Positions 46,317-56,009 of a stretch of DNA of 64,000 bases are shown here, piece after piece. Under the pieces are notes generated by a model. It made no database searches and had not been told where the DNA came from. It was given only the letters and a program-made list of their open reading frames with translations. Source of the stretch: Taishania sp. (lineage in GTDB: Bacteria; Bacteroidota; Bacteroidia; Flavobacteriales_D; Crocinitomicaceae); assembly GCA_030150045.1 (NCBI GenBank), contig JASLGM010000031.1, positions 5,438 to 69,437 on the forward strand. The letters are read 5' to 3'. The position numbers and the translations under genes are program-made. Numbering within the stretch: the first letter of the stretch is position 1; every line of letters begins with the position of its first letter.

Positions 46317-47888
46317 TTATTTGTAGGCATTTAATTCCTCTAGACTCATTTCATCATTTTTGTTCTCCGTTAACACCAGCACTTCTCCGTAACAACCAAT
46401 TGGTTTCAAACGGTGGAGAATGGCTTCATAGTACTCCTTCATTTCCGTTTTTGTGACTAAGAAGTAGGGGAAAGTATTAAAATCTGTCGTTTCAAACAAT
46501 GTGGTTCCCGAATTAAACGCACACACTCCATTTCGTTTGATAAACGTAAAATTTCTATTTGGTGCCGATTGAGAAAGGACAACAATCTTTTTATCTTTTG
46601 TAACACCAATTGTATCTAAATACTTGTCTATTCCTTTATATTCAAAGTTTAAATGATTCAAACCATCCCAATATTCCATATTGTAACGCCAGTTGTGATA
46701 ATCACGAGCTTGAAGAAAAGACCTATAAGAAGAATATAAAGCTAATAATACAAACAAGAACTCACCTTTAAAATGTTGCCATAAATTACCGTAAATAACA
46801 GTTGTTACCAGAACAATTGGAAGGAAGAATGAGTCCAAATAATAGTAATCGTGATCTTTATATTGGGTCATCATTGCAAGCGCAAAACAAACAAATCCAA
46901 GAAACAAGATTACTCCAAAAGCAACATCAAATCGCAGCAATTTTTTTCGATTAAAGAGTATACCTACCCCCGTAAAAATAACTAAGATCCAGAAGTGATA
47001 ATGAATCATATAGTGTCTTCCCCAATAGTCAATACTCATTCTGTAAACCTCTTTTGCTTCTTGAAAAGATGAAGGAGAACGTAAACTTGTTAAGAAAATA
47101 GAATTGTGTTTTGCTAACATCTCTTTACTCCAGAAAAACCAAAGAAAAAATAAGGCTACAAAAGGCAAAACAACCCACATTTGTCTACCTAATTCTTTAA
47201 CAGAAATCGTTCTACACATCCATTTCAATATTTCTGTACAGATGACTGCGATAAAAGGAATAACAAAAGTCGTTCTGATCAATGGTAATACACCTAAAAT
47301 GACAACTGCCCACACCCAATCTCTTCTGTCTTTAGAATAAAGAAACTTAATGTAAAAATAAATACCTATCATCATATGAGCAATACAAGGTACACTTGCC
47401 ATTGAAGTTGCTGAATAAAAGATAAATAGTGGCGAAAAAGCAAAAACACTACCTAAAAACACTTGAATACCACGATTCACTCCTATAATGTTACATGCTT
47501 TCAAGAAAAAGTAAAAGAAAGGAATGATCCACAAAAAAGTATAAATCCTATAAATAATGGGTGCGTCTGTTCCAAAAAGTCGCATAATCATCCCCACAAT
47601 GTAAGAGTGAATAGCAATATTCCCACTGATAATCGTATCTGAGGACACATGTGCCCACTCCCAGGCCATTTGTTTATTAAAAATCCAAGTTTGCGGTTCA
47701 AAAAGATTCCATGTTTCTAAATAAAACTTTTGAGCCATTGCATAGTAGTCCGATTGTGCCCAAGCGTGAGCTCCAATAGGATATTTAGGAAAAACATTCC
47801 AATTAAGGTAAAGATTAACCGCTACAAACAAAAGCGTCAATAACCAAGGGCTAAAACATTTGGTTATAATATCCACTATTTTTTTCAT
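46317..47888 (-). CDS. membrane glycosyltransferase-like protein (GT-C type), paralogue 2
   Basis: A 523-residue protein with the same layout as its downstream paralogue: AHAWAQSDYYAMAQKFYLETW in the first loop, AHMMIGIYFYIKF, LPLIRTTFVIPFIAVICTE, and the C-terminal QSAPNRNFTFIKRNGVCAF. About ten to twelve membrane segments. The two genes lie 33 bases apart in one transcript and should act on related sugars or positions. No neighbouring glycan genes tell the substrate. It is divergent from the crotonase gene. Confidence 0.8.
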   Translation of the reverse strand: MKKIVDIITKCFSPWLLTLLFVAVNLYLNWNVFPKYPIGAHAWAQSDYYAMAQKFYLETWNLFEPQTWIFNKQMAWEWAHVSSDTIISGNIAIHSYIVGMIMRLFGTDAPIIYRIYTFLWIIPFFYFFLKACNIIGVNRGIQVFLGSVFAFSPLFIFYSATSMASVPCIAHMMIGIYFYIKFLYSKDRRDWVWAVVILGVLPLIRTTFVIPFIAVICTEILKWMCRTISVKELGRQMWVVLPFVALFFLWFFWSKEMLAKHNSIFLTSLRSPSSFQEAKEVYRMSIDYWGRHYMIHYHFWILVIFTGVGILFNRKKLLRFDVAFGVILFLGFVCFALAMMTQYKDHDYYYLDSFFLPIVLVTTVIYGNLWQHFKGEFLFVLLALYSSYRSFLQARDYHNWRYNMEYWDGLNHLNFEYKGIDKYLDTIGVTKDKKIVVLSQSAPNRNFTFIKRNGVCAFNSGTTLFETTDFNTFPYFLVTKTEMKEYYEAILHRLKPIGCYGEVLVLTENKNDEMSLEELNAYK

Positions 47889-47996
47889 ATCTTATGTAAG
47901 AGAAAGCACCAAATATACTTTATTATCTATGTAAAAAGAGTAAGTACACGTATAATTTTACCGAATTTATTATCTTTACTTTAAAGAAATAAAATC

Positions 47997-48773
47997 ATGT
48001 ACAATAACATTTTATTAGATATTCAAGGATTGGTTGCCACCGTGACAATCAATCGTCCAGCGCAATTAAATGCTCTGAACAAAGAGACCATTCAGGAATT
48101 ACACCAAGTACTAAAAGAATTGAATGAAAACAATACTATTGGTGCCATTATTTTAACAGGTTCAGGTGAAAAAGCCTTTGTTGCAGGTGCGGACATTAAG
48201 GAATTTGCTGATTTCTCAATAGCTGAAGGTGGTCAATTGGCTCAAAAAGGACATGAATTACTTTTCAACTTCATTGAAAACATGTCAAAGCCAGTTATCG
48301 CAGCAATAAATGGTTTTGCTTTAGGTGGAGGATTAGAGTTGGCTATGGCTTCACACATTCGCATTGCTTCAAACAATGCAAAAATGGGATTACCTGAAGT
48401 CTCATTAGGCGTAATTCCTGGATATGGAGGTACACAACGCCTTGCTCAATTGATTGGTCGTGGAAAAGCAATGGAAATGGTTTTTACTGCAGGAATGATT
48501 ACCGCAGAAGAAGCACTTAGCTGGGGCTTAGTAAATCATGTTGTTACGCAAGAAGAATTGTTAAATAAAGCAGGAGAAATTGCAACTAAAATAACGAACA
48601 ACTCAGGATCCGCAATTACTTCAGCAATTCGTGCTATCAACGCGAATTTTACAGATGGAGTGAATGGTTTTGAAACTGAGATTGAAGAATTTGGAAAATG
48701 CTTTGGAACAAAAGACTTTTCAGAAGGAACGACAGCTTTTATAGAAAAACGCAAGCCTAACTTTAGAGGTTAA
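47997..48773 (+). CDS. enoyl-CoA hydratase/crotonase family protein
   Basis: Hydrates 2-enoyl-CoA in fatty-acid breakdown, or a related crotonase reaction. The 258-residue protein has the oxyanion-hole segments AFVAGADIKEF and NGFALGGGLELAMASHIRIAS. It has both catalytic glutamates (in GGGLELAM and GLPEVSLG), so a hydratase is more likely than a glutamate-lacking crotonase. It ends EKRKPNFRG. Its stop overlaps the next gene's ATG by one base, although a flippase is an unrelated partner. Confidence 0.93.
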   Translation: MYNNILLDIQGLVATVTINRPAQLNALNKETIQELHQVLKELNENNTIGAIILTGSGEKAFVAGADIKEFADFSIAEGGQLAQKGHELLFNFIENMSKPVIAAINGFALGGGLELAMASHIRIASNNAKMGLPEVSLGVIPGYGGTQRLAQLIGRGKAMEMVFTAGMITAEEALSWGLVNHVVTQEELLNKAGEIATKITNNSGSAITSAIRAINANFTDGVNGFETEIEEFGKCFGTKDFSEGTTAFIEKRKPNFRG

Positions 48774-50272
48774 TGTCAAATCCTATAAAGAAACTTTTAG
48801 GGCAAACAGCTATTTATGGTCTTACCGTTATTATTGGTAGGGCCTTAAATTTTTTATTGGTCCCCCTCTATGTTTCTGTTTTTCAAGATCCAAAAGATTA
48901 CGGTGTAGTTTCTATCCTTTATTCTTGGGTTGCTTTTTTAATTGTATTGCTTCCTCTAGGAATGGAAACTGCCTTTTTTAAGTTCTTTTCTGATAAAAAA
49001 GAAAGTGAAAAAAAAGTTTTCGATACCGCATTTACAGTGGTTATGTTATTTAACCTTTTGTTTTTTGCCATCCTTTTCCTTTTCTCTCAAAAAATTGCAA
49101 ACTGGATGCTTATTCCAGACTATCCAATCTACGTACGTCTCTTAGGTGGTGTTGTTTGTATTGATGCCATTTGTTCGATTCCTTTAGCAAAACTCCGTGC
49201 TCACAACAAAGCCCGAACTTTTGCCACAGCTCAAATCACCAACATTGGGGTCAACATTACATTCAACTTAATACTGTTACTCTTTTTCTTCGATAAAGAA
49301 AACCCAGAACAAGGAGTTACTTACATACTTGTAGCCAATCTTTTGGCTTCATTAACTAAAACCTTGTTCGTTTTTACGGACTTAAAACAATGGCGACCGA
49401 ATTTAGATAAGACTCTTTCCAAACAGATGCTTATCTACTCCATTCCTTTAGTAATTGCTGGCTTTGCAGGAATCATTAATGAAACTATCGACCGTATTTT
49501 ACTACAACGCGTGTCATATGACACCTTTTTAACCGTTCAAAACATGAGCGAAATGGCTGCTCAAGATCAAGCAGCACGTGAAGTAGGAATTTATAGCGCA
49601 TGCTACAAATTGGCGATGTTGGTAACCTTATTTCTACAAGCTTACAAATACGCAGCGGAACCCTTTTTCTTTGGAAATGCTCAGAATCAAGACAGAAATA
49701 AACTATATTCAAAAGTGATGAACTATTTGATTGCGGCCATTTGTATCGTTTTCTTATTGGTTTCTTTGAATCTTCAAATATTCAAGTATTTCATTCCGAA
49801 TGAGGCCTATTGGACTGGACTGAAAGCCGTTCCCATTTTACTTATTGCGAATGTGTTTTTGGGAATATATTACAATCAAAGCATTTGGTATAAGCTTTCT
49901 GGACAAACAAAATTTGGTGCGTACATTGCCATCGGTGGTGCGCTAGCCACCATAAGCTTAAACTACCTTTTGATTCCAAAATATGGTTTTATGGCTTGTG
50001 CATGGGCGACACTTCTGGTATATGGTGGACAGATGGTTGCCAGCTATATCCTTGGTCAAAAACATTACCCTATTAAATACAACCTTCGAAAGTTTGTCCT
50101 ATATTTCGGGTTTGCATTAGTTCTGTATTTGGGACTGAGCAGCATTAGCATAGCAGATGGAATTGGACAATTCTTTGTCCACAACATCGTTATTCTACTA
50201 TACATTGGATTAATCTACTTTATGGAGAAACCAACACCAAAGAAAAACACTTCCTCATTCGGGAAGTTCTAA
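48773..50272 (+). CDS. polysaccharide flippase family membrane protein (second copy in window)
   Basis: A 499-residue protein with about 13-14 membrane segments, beginning KKLLGQTAIYGLTVIIGRALNFLLVPLY. It has RAHNKARTFATAQITNIGVN and WYKLSGQTKFGAYIAIGGALATISLNYLLIPKYG, typical of the Wzx/RfbX (PST/MATE-like) family. It is not closely similar to the flippase at 30314-31735. It starts within the stop codon of the crotonase gene (ATG in TAATG) and lies upstream of the dut operon, which has its own promoter. Confidence 0.9.
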   Translation: MSNPIKKLLGQTAIYGLTVIIGRALNFLLVPLYVSVFQDPKDYGVVSILYSWVAFLIVLLPLGMETAFFKFFSDKKESEKKVFDTAFTVVMLFNLLFFAILFLFSQKIANWMLIPDYPIYVRLLGGVVCIDAICSIPLAKLRAHNKARTFATAQITNIGVNITFNLILLLFFFDKENPEQGVTYILVANLLASLTKTLFVFTDLKQWRPNLDKTLSKQMLIYSIPLVIAGFAGIINETIDRILLQRVSYDTFLTVQNMSEMAAQDQAAREVGIYSACYKLAMLVTLFLQAYKYAAEPFFFGNAQNQDRNKLYSKVMNYLIAAICIVFLLVSLNLQIFKYFIPNEAYWTGLKAVPILLIANVFLGIYYNQSIWYKLSGQTKFGAYIAIGGALATISLNYLLIPKYGFMACAWATLLVYGGQMVASYILGQKHYPIKYNLRKFVLYFGFALVLYLGLSSISIADGIGQFFVHNIVILLYIGLIYFMEKPTPKKNTSSFGKF

Positions 50273-50302
50273 ACAATAGATTGCTTACAAATCATTCATA
50301 AG

Positions 50303-50336
50303 TTGACTATTCAACCTTGATGATTTTGTACATTTG
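50303..50336 (+). promoter_or_regulatory. predicted promoter for the dut operon
   Basis: TTG at 50303-50305, a 23-base spacer and TACATTTG at 50329-50336 match the Bacteroidota promoter consensus. The -7 box is 19 bases before the ATG of dut. Confidence 0.55.
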
Positions 50337-50355
50337 AAAAGAGAATCATTTGAAT

Positions 50356-50790
50356 ATGAAAGTAAATATAATCAATCGTAGCAAGCACGATTTGCCCAAA
50401 TACGAAACTTTACAATCTGCTGGAATGGACGTGCGTGCCAACTTGGATCAAGATGTTGTACTTCATCCTTTTGAACGCGCCTTAATAAAAACAGGGCTAT
50501 TCATCGAGTTACCAGAAGGTTATGAATGTCAAGTCCGTCCAAGAAGCGGGTTGGCTTATAAATTTGGGATTACTGTATTAAACAGTCCTGGAACCATTGA
50601 TGCGGACTATAGAGGTGAGATAGGTGTTATCTTAGTGAATCTTTCAAATGAAGTTTTCACTGTAACAGATGGAGAAAGAGTCGCTCAATTGGTTTTCGCA
50701 AAATACGAACAAGCAGCATGGGAAATCACAACATCTCTATCGGAAACAGATCGTGGAGAAGGAGGTTTTGGTAGTACCGGAAAAAAATAG
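50356..50790 (+). CDS. dut: dUTP diphosphatase
   Basis: Hydrolyses dUTP to dUMP, keeping uracil out of DNA and feeding thymidylate synthase. The start is set at the ATG at 50356; a TTG two codons earlier is possible. The 144-residue protein has the five dUTPase motifs: SAGMDVRA, PRSGLAYKFGI, NSPGTIDADYRGEI, GERVAQLVF and the C-terminal RGEGGFGSTGK. Length is normal for the trimeric type. It heads a plus-strand operon with a sugar nucleotidyltransferase, two lipoprotein genes and an EnvC-like gene. Confidence 0.97.
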   Translation: MKVNIINRSKHDLPKYETLQSAGMDVRANLDQDVVLHPFERALIKTGLFIELPEGYECQVRPRSGLAYKFGITVLNSPGTIDADYRGEIGVILVNLSNEVFTVTDGERVAQLVFAKYEQAAWEITTSLSETDRGEGGFGSTGKK

Positions 50791-50795
50791 AAGAA

Positions 50796-51806
50796 ATGAA
50801 CATTATAGTACCTATGGCTGGTCGTGGCAGCCGCTTAAGACCACATACATTAACTGTACCTAAACCTTTAGTACCCGTTGGAGGAAAACCAATTGTACAC
50901 CGTTTAGTTGAAGATATTGCTGACGTTTTAGATCAAAAAATTGATGAAATTGCATTCATTATTGGTGATTTTGGAGCAGAGGTAGAAGAAGAATTATTAA
51001 AAGTAGCTGAGAAATTAGGTGCTAAAGGATCAATTCATTATCAAGATCAGCCACTAGGAACAGCACATGCTGTACTTTGCGCAAAAGAAAAATTAGTAGG
51101 TCCAACGGTTGTCGCATTTGCAGATACTTTATTCAAAGCGGATTTCAAAATTGACCCAAGTGTAGACGGGATTTTATGGGTGAAACAAATCGAAGATCCT
51201 TCTGCTTTTGGTGTTGTAAAGATGAATGAAGGAGGAGATATTATTGATTTCGTTGAAAAACCACAAACATTTGTTTCTGACTTAGCAATGATTGGTATTT
51301 ACTACTTCCGTGAAGGTGAACGATTACGAACTGAATTAGAATATTTAATTAACAACAACATCATTAAAGGTGGAGAATACCAATTACCTGATGCTTTACG
51401 CAGATTAACAGAAGCAGGGTATACATTTAAACCAGGTGAAGTAAAAGAATGGTTAGATTGTGGGAATAAGGAAGTAACCGTTTACACGAATCAACGCGTT
51501 ATCGAATTCGATCAAGAAAAAGGAATCAAACAAGAAAGAAAAGATTTAGTTCTAAAGAACGGTTTGATTATTGAACCTTGCTTTATCGGAGAAGGAGTAT
51601 TCATTGAAAATTCCATTGTTGGGCCCCATGTTTCAATTGGTAAAAACGGGAAAATCAGCCATTCGATCGTGAAAAACACAATCATCCAAAATAATTCTAC
51701 CCTAAACAACGTAGTATTAGAGAACGCAATGATTGGTTCAAATGCACACTTTACAAAAACCGCTAACGATGTAAGTCTTGGCGATTACTCAACAATAAAC
51801 GGATAA
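50796..51806 (+). CDS. sugar-1-phosphate nucleotidyltransferase with left-handed beta-helix tail
   Basis: A 336-residue NDP-sugar pyrophosphorylase-like protein. The nucleotide-binding signature is PMAGRGSRLRPHTLTVPKPLVPVGGKP. The middle has FADTLFKADF and VEKPQTFVSDLAMIGIYYF, and the C-terminal part (from about residue 255) has the hexapeptide pattern (FIGEGVFIENSIVGPHVSIG...). It resembles glucose-1-phosphate thymidylyl- or uridylyltransferases; the nucleotide and sugar cannot be fixed. It lies 5 bases after dut and 2 bases before the TPR gene. Confidence 0.88.
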   Translation: MNIIVPMAGRGSRLRPHTLTVPKPLVPVGGKPIVHRLVEDIADVLDQKIDEIAFIIGDFGAEVEEELLKVAEKLGAKGSIHYQDQPLGTAHAVLCAKEKLVGPTVVAFADTLFKADFKIDPSVDGILWVKQIEDPSAFGVVKMNEGGDIIDFVEKPQTFVSDLAMIGIYYFREGERLRTELEYLINNNIIKGGEYQLPDALRRLTEAGYTFKPGEVKEWLDCGNKEVTVYTNQRVIEFDQEKGIKQERKDLVLKNGLIIEPCFIGEGVFIENSIVGPHVSIGKNGKISHSIVKNTIIQNNSTLNNVVLENAMIGSNAHFTKTANDVSLGDYSTING

Positions 51807-51808
51807 TT

Positions 51809-53545
51809 ATGAGAAGTTGTTTCCCTATTATTTTTTCAGCTTTTGTACTTGCATCTTGCGGTGCTTCTAAAAAATCAGTGGGAACAACACCCGTGAAAAC
51901 CGTGTCTACGGCCGATTTCCCTTACATTGAATCTTTTCATGAAGGCGTACGACTGAATCTAAGAAATGATGTTGTTGGAGCAAAGAAAGCATTTGAAAAA
52001 TGTCTAAGTATCCGTCAAAACGATGATGCCGTATACTATGGTTTATCGCAAGTTGCTATCAAAGAAAAGGATTTACCAAAAGCCATTTCATATATGCAAA
52101 AGGCCTATGAAATAGATAAATCCAACATTTGGTACACGGAAGAAATTGCTGTCTTATTATACGACAATCAACAATACGAAAAAGCCATACCTTACTTCAA
52201 AAAATTGGTGGAATATGAACCCCACAATCTTTCTTGGTTATACGGTTATGGTGAATGTTTACTCCGAAATGGGAAATTAGAAGAAAGCATCAAGGTCTTG
52301 GATCAAGCGGAAGTAGTCGTTGGTCTGCATCCCGATCTGATTGCCGAAAAATACAACCTTTTAATGTCCTTGAAAAAGGAAGATCAAGCGATAAAAGAGG
52401 TAGAAAGAGCTTTGGTTGAACATCCGTTTGACACACGGTTAACCGCAATATTAGTCGATCACTATTTCAAAAAAGGGAACGACAAAAAAGGATTTGAATA
52501 CCTCCAAAAACTAGCAGAAGCAGATCCTGAAAACGGAAGAGCACACATCGCTTTAGGAGAATACTTCACTAAAACAAACGATCGTGAAAAAGCGTTCACC
52601 CATTTTATTGAAGGATTTAGAAGTACAGATGTAGACATTGACACCAAAATGTCAGTCGTTCTATTTTTACAAGAAACAAATCTTAAAAAAGATGCAAGAA
52701 TAGACACATTGCTAAACATTCTTTTAGTTGTACATCCCTCCGAGGCAAAATCTTACTCCTTGAAAGGAGACCAAATGATGCACGCTAACAAGTACAAAGA
52801 AGCATTAGAATTCTACAAACAAGCACTGGTTTATGAAAAGAACATTTTTCCTATTTGGAATCAAGTAATCATGATTCAATATACGGAAGAAGAATATGAA
52901 GAAATGTTTGAGTATGCCAGCGATTGTTTAAATTACTTTAGCAATCAGAACATGGTTTATCTGTTAAAAGGAATAGCTGCTTTAGAAACAAAACAACCTC
53001 AAATAGCCGTAGAAACTTTAGAAATGGGTAGGCATTTAGTCGGGAAAGACGAAGTTGATATTCGCAATGAATTTGATGTCAATTTAGGTCGTGCTTATTT
53101 TGGAGTTAAGGATTACGCAAATGGAGAGAAATACTTCAAAAATGCAATGCAAGCAGATCCTAAAAAACTACTATTTAGAAACAAGTATGCTGACGTTTTA
53201 GTCGAAAATAACATGAAACTAGACGTAGCACTTTCCATCAGTAATGACCTAATTAAAATAGAACCTAACTTTGCCAACTACCACAATACAAGAGCGAACG
53301 TGAATTTTGCACTTGGAAAATACGATGAAGCATTAAGTGATTATGAAAAAGCATTGTTACTAAGTAAAATAAGCAATGCCAAAAGCACGCTTCTTATCAT
53401 CGAAAAAATTGGAGATTCATACTTCAAACTAGGTAAAACGGATACCGCTTTAGAATATTGGAAAACAGCAAAAGATGAAGGCAGAGAAACCGACATTTTA
53501 AATAAAAAGATTAACACAAAAACATATTATGCATATCCTCAATAA
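51809..53545 (+). CDS. TPR-repeat lipoprotein
   Basis: A 578-residue protein with a lipoprotein signal (FSAFVLASCGASKKS, lipid Cys17) followed by about twelve tetratricopeptide repeats spread over most of the length. Examples are AISYMQKAYEIDKSNIWYTE, AIPYFKKLVEYEPHNLSWLY and ALSDYEKALLLSKISNAKS. TPR arrays serve as protein-binding scaffolds; location at the outer or inner membrane facing the periplasm is inferred. It overlaps the DUF4292 gene by 17 bases, and this gene order (dut, nucleotidyltransferase, TPR, DUF4292, M23) is one I recognise as conserved in flavobacteria. Confidence 0.88.
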   Translation: MRSCFPIIFSAFVLASCGASKKSVGTTPVKTVSTADFPYIESFHEGVRLNLRNDVVGAKKAFEKCLSIRQNDDAVYYGLSQVAIKEKDLPKAISYMQKAYEIDKSNIWYTEEIAVLLYDNQQYEKAIPYFKKLVEYEPHNLSWLYGYGECLLRNGKLEESIKVLDQAEVVVGLHPDLIAEKYNLLMSLKKEDQAIKEVERALVEHPFDTRLTAILVDHYFKKGNDKKGFEYLQKLAEADPENGRAHIALGEYFTKTNDREKAFTHFIEGFRSTDVDIDTKMSVVLFLQETNLKKDARIDTLLNILLVVHPSEAKSYSLKGDQMMHANKYKEALEFYKQALVYEKNIFPIWNQVIMIQYTEEEYEEMFEYASDCLNYFSNQNMVYLLKGIAALETKQPQIAVETLEMGRHLVGKDEVDIRNEFDVNLGRAYFGVKDYANGEKYFKNAMQADPKKLLFRNKYADVLVENNMKLDVALSISNDLIKIEPNFANYHNTRANVNFALGKYDEALSDYEKALLLSKISNAKSTLLIIEKIGDSYFKLGKTDTALEYWKTAKDEGRETDILNKKINTKTYYAYPQ

Positions 53546-54323
53546 ATGGATCTTTCTTTCCCCTGTCCTATTGCTGTTAGCTTGTTCACCGAAGACAACT
53601 CCAGTTGGTAATACCTACAAATTAGATCCCGTTGAACAACACGAAATGATTGCAGCATTGCAGCAAATTAACGATGAAGTTCCAGAACACTTTTTTGCGA
53701 AAACAGATACAAAATTTCAAAATAAGAAAAACAACTACAGCTTTAAAACTTCTTTACGAATGGTAAAAGATTCGGCGTTAAATGCATTCATAACGTATGC
53801 GAAAATTCCAATCATTACCGCACAAATTGAAACCGACAGCGTTCACATCATCAACCGACGCGAAAAATGCTTTATACAAGAAAAACTAGACTTCTTCAAA
53901 GCCAACTTCGGTGTAGATTTTTCTTATGAAAACATACAGCAAATCTTTTTAGGAAAGGCCATAGGATTTGAATTGGACAATGTATTTACGATAAGCCCCG
54001 ATCCTTATCATTACATCCTTTCTACTTTCAACAAAAAAGCAACTAAAGACGGAAATGCTTTCGTTATAACCTATCATTTTAATAATGACCTAAAGACCTT
54101 GCGAAGCACAACCATGGAAAGTGCCGATAAAAGTACGAAAGTAACCATCGAATACATTAATTATCAGGAAGTGGAAAAATACAACTTCCCCAAAACCATA
54201 ATATTACAAATAAAAACACCAAAAGACACCCATCTGGTTACCTTAAATTATGAAACAATTGAGGTCAATACCCCAAGAGAACTGTCCATTGTCATTCCTG
54301 AAAATTATGTCCGCTGTCAATAA
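53529..54323 (+). CDS. DUF4292 family lipoprotein
   Basis: A 264-residue protein with lipobox LLLLACSPK, giving a lipidated Cys near residue 19. The mature part is a beta-rich domain with KTSLRMVKDSALNAFITYAKI and INRREKCFIQEKLDFFK, typical of DUF4292 proteins, whose fold resembles lipoprotein carriers of the LolA/LolB sort. That likeness is by family knowledge and the role is not proven. It overlaps the TPR gene by 17 bases and the EnvC-like gene by 17 bases. Confidence 0.87.
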   Translation: MHILNKWIFLSPVLLLLACSPKTTPVGNTYKLDPVEQHEMIAALQQINDEVPEHFFAKTDTKFQNKKNNYSFKTSLRMVKDSALNAFITYAKIPIITAQIETDSVHIINRREKCFIQEKLDFFKANFGVDFSYENIQQIFLGKAIGFELDNVFTISPDPYHYILSTFNKKATKDGNAFVITYHFNNDLKTLRSTTMESADKSTKVTIEYINYQEVEKYNFPKTIILQIKTPKDTHLVTLNYETIEVNTPRELSIVIPENYVRCQ

Positions 54324-55668
54324 CTTAATCCTCTTATTATTTGTTCTTTTTTTAACACCCGTTTTTGCGCAAACGACAAGTGAAAAGTTGAAAAAAGAGC
54401 AACAGGCCTTGGAGAAGAATATTTCCAACACTGTTTTGTTGCTTGAAAAAACGAAGTCCACACTAAAAACCAGTCAACAGGATTTGATGTTACTTAATTC
54501 TCAAATATCGAATAGAGAGAAACTATTGCGCAACTATGACAACCAAATCCGAAATGCGGACGTACGAATTACTGAGAAAAGCAAACAAATAGAATCCTTA
54601 AAAGAGCAAGTTGAAGGCTTAAAAACCCAATATGCCAAACTACTTCAATACGCATACAAAAACAGAAATAAATACGGACAGTTGATGTATATTTTCGCAT
54701 CTGAAGATTATTATCAAGCCTTGAAACGCGCTAAATACTTAGATAAGATTCAAGAACTTCTCAAGAAACAATTCACGCTTATCGAACAACATCAAAACTT
54801 AATTGCCAAAGAAATAAAGGCAATTGAGACAGAAAAAACATATAAACAAACTCTTTTAGGCGAGAAAAAACAAGAAAGAAATGCTTTGGTGAATGACCAA
54901 GACAAGCAAACACAAGTATACAACGAGCTAAAAAAACAAGAGGGAACCATTTTTGCGAAACTGCAAGAAGAAGAAGCCAAACGCGCACAATTAAAAGCTC
55001 AGATTGATGCGGCAATTAAAAAAGAGATAGCAGAAGCGGAAGCCAAACGACAAAAAGCAGAAGCGGAAGCATTGGCAAAACGTAAAGCGGCAGAGAAAGC
55101 AGAAGCAGAACGAAAAGCAAGAGAAGCAGCCAAAAACACAGCAACAAAACCGGAAACCCCAACAACGCCAGTGAAAGAAACACCTGTTGCAAAACCAGAA
55201 CGCCCAATCGAACTCCCCGAGACCAAAGAAGCCATTGCCTTGAGCAACAATTTTGAAAACAATAAAGGAAAGCTTCCGTGGCCCGTTGAAAAAGGATCAA
55301 TCACCGAGGGTTTTGGAAAAAATGCCCATCCGACCATAGCTGGTGTGTACACAAATAACAATGGTGTTGACATTACGACACCAAAAAACGCAAATGTTCG
55401 CGCAATTTTCGATGGCGAAGTTTCCTCCGTGATTTCCATTGCTGGTGCTGGAAAAGTAGTCATCATTAAACACGGAAATTACCGTACAGTTTACAGTAAT
55501 CTCCAAAATGTATACGTGAACCAAGGCGATAAAATAACCACCAAACAAGCGATTGGAAGCTTACTGGCAAAAGATGGAGAGTCCTTTTCAATTTCCCATT
55601 TTGAGGTGCATTTGGTGAGCGGTGGAAGCGTGCAAAGTTTGAATCCAAGCCTGTGGATTAACAGATAA
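54307..55668 (+). CDS. EnvC-like murein hydrolase activator (M23 domain without metal ligands)
   Basis: The start is set at the ATG at 54307 (MSAVNNLILLL); the open frame extends 19 codons upstream without sense as a signal peptide. The 453-residue protein has a signal peptide, a long coiled coil (about residues 22-240, rich in Lys, Glu and Ala) and a C-terminal LytM/M23 domain. In the domain the usual HxGxD is NNNGVDI and the usual YxHL is YSNL, so zinc ligands are missing. This is the EnvC arrangement: it activates cell-wall amidases rather than cutting itself, in septum splitting. It ends the dut operon. Confidence 0.88.
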   Translation: MSAVNNLILLLFVLFLTPVFAQTTSEKLKKEQQALEKNISNTVLLLEKTKSTLKTSQQDLMLLNSQISNREKLLRNYDNQIRNADVRITEKSKQIESLKEQVEGLKTQYAKLLQYAYKNRNKYGQLMYIFASEDYYQALKRAKYLDKIQELLKKQFTLIEQHQNLIAKEIKAIETEKTYKQTLLGEKKQERNALVNDQDKQTQVYNELKKQEGTIFAKLQEEEAKRAQLKAQIDAAIKKEIAEAEAKRQKAEAEALAKRKAAEKAEAERKAREAAKNTATKPETPTTPVKETPVAKPERPIELPETKEAIALSNNFENNKGKLPWPVEKGSITEGFGKNAHPTIAGVYTNNNGVDITTPKNANVRAIFDGEVSSVISIAGAGKVVIIKHGNYRTVYSNLQNVYVNQGDKITTKQAIGSLLAKDGESFSISHFEVHLVSGGSVQSLNPSLWINR

Positions 55669-55713
55669 AACAACCATTTTCACCCATTATAAAGGAAATT
55701 TCTTTTCTGTTTT

Positions 55714-55877
55714 TTGGCAGCCTTTATCGGCCTGCGTGCTTTAGAGAACAATTGCAAAACGAATTCACCAGCTGCTTGCCACGTGCTTCCTTTGGTCGCA
55801 GTGGCAATCTAGCGTTCATCTCTTTTTGCTATTGTTCAGCTATCGCCCTTCGTCCGGGCTGAAGATCTGTTTTCAAC
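55714..55877 (+). repeat. intergenic repeat family 1, copy C
   Basis: TTGGCAG, GCTTTAG, TTGCCACGTGCTTCC, TTGGTCGCAGTGGCAA, CTAGCGTTC and CAGCTATCGCC appear in order, ending GGGCTG ... TTTTCAAC. The 7-bp TTGCCAC/GTGGCAA pairing is intact. It begins 45 bases after the EnvC-like stop; family 2 follows 132 bases downstream. Confidence 0.9.
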
Positions 55878-56009
55878 CCATTATTAGTCTTCTACGAAAA
55901 AAAAGTTATCTAAGAATAGTCCATGTGTATAAAATTGCTTTTTGACAATGGATTGCAAAACCAATCGATAATCGTATGAAAAGAGAATAAAATTGGAAAA
56001 CCCTGATTC

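Noticed and set aside
54779..55648. Several antisense open frames opposite the EnvC-like gene
   Set aside because: They arise from the Lys/Glu/Ala-rich coiled-coil coding sequence on the plus strand; composition is that of a shadow.
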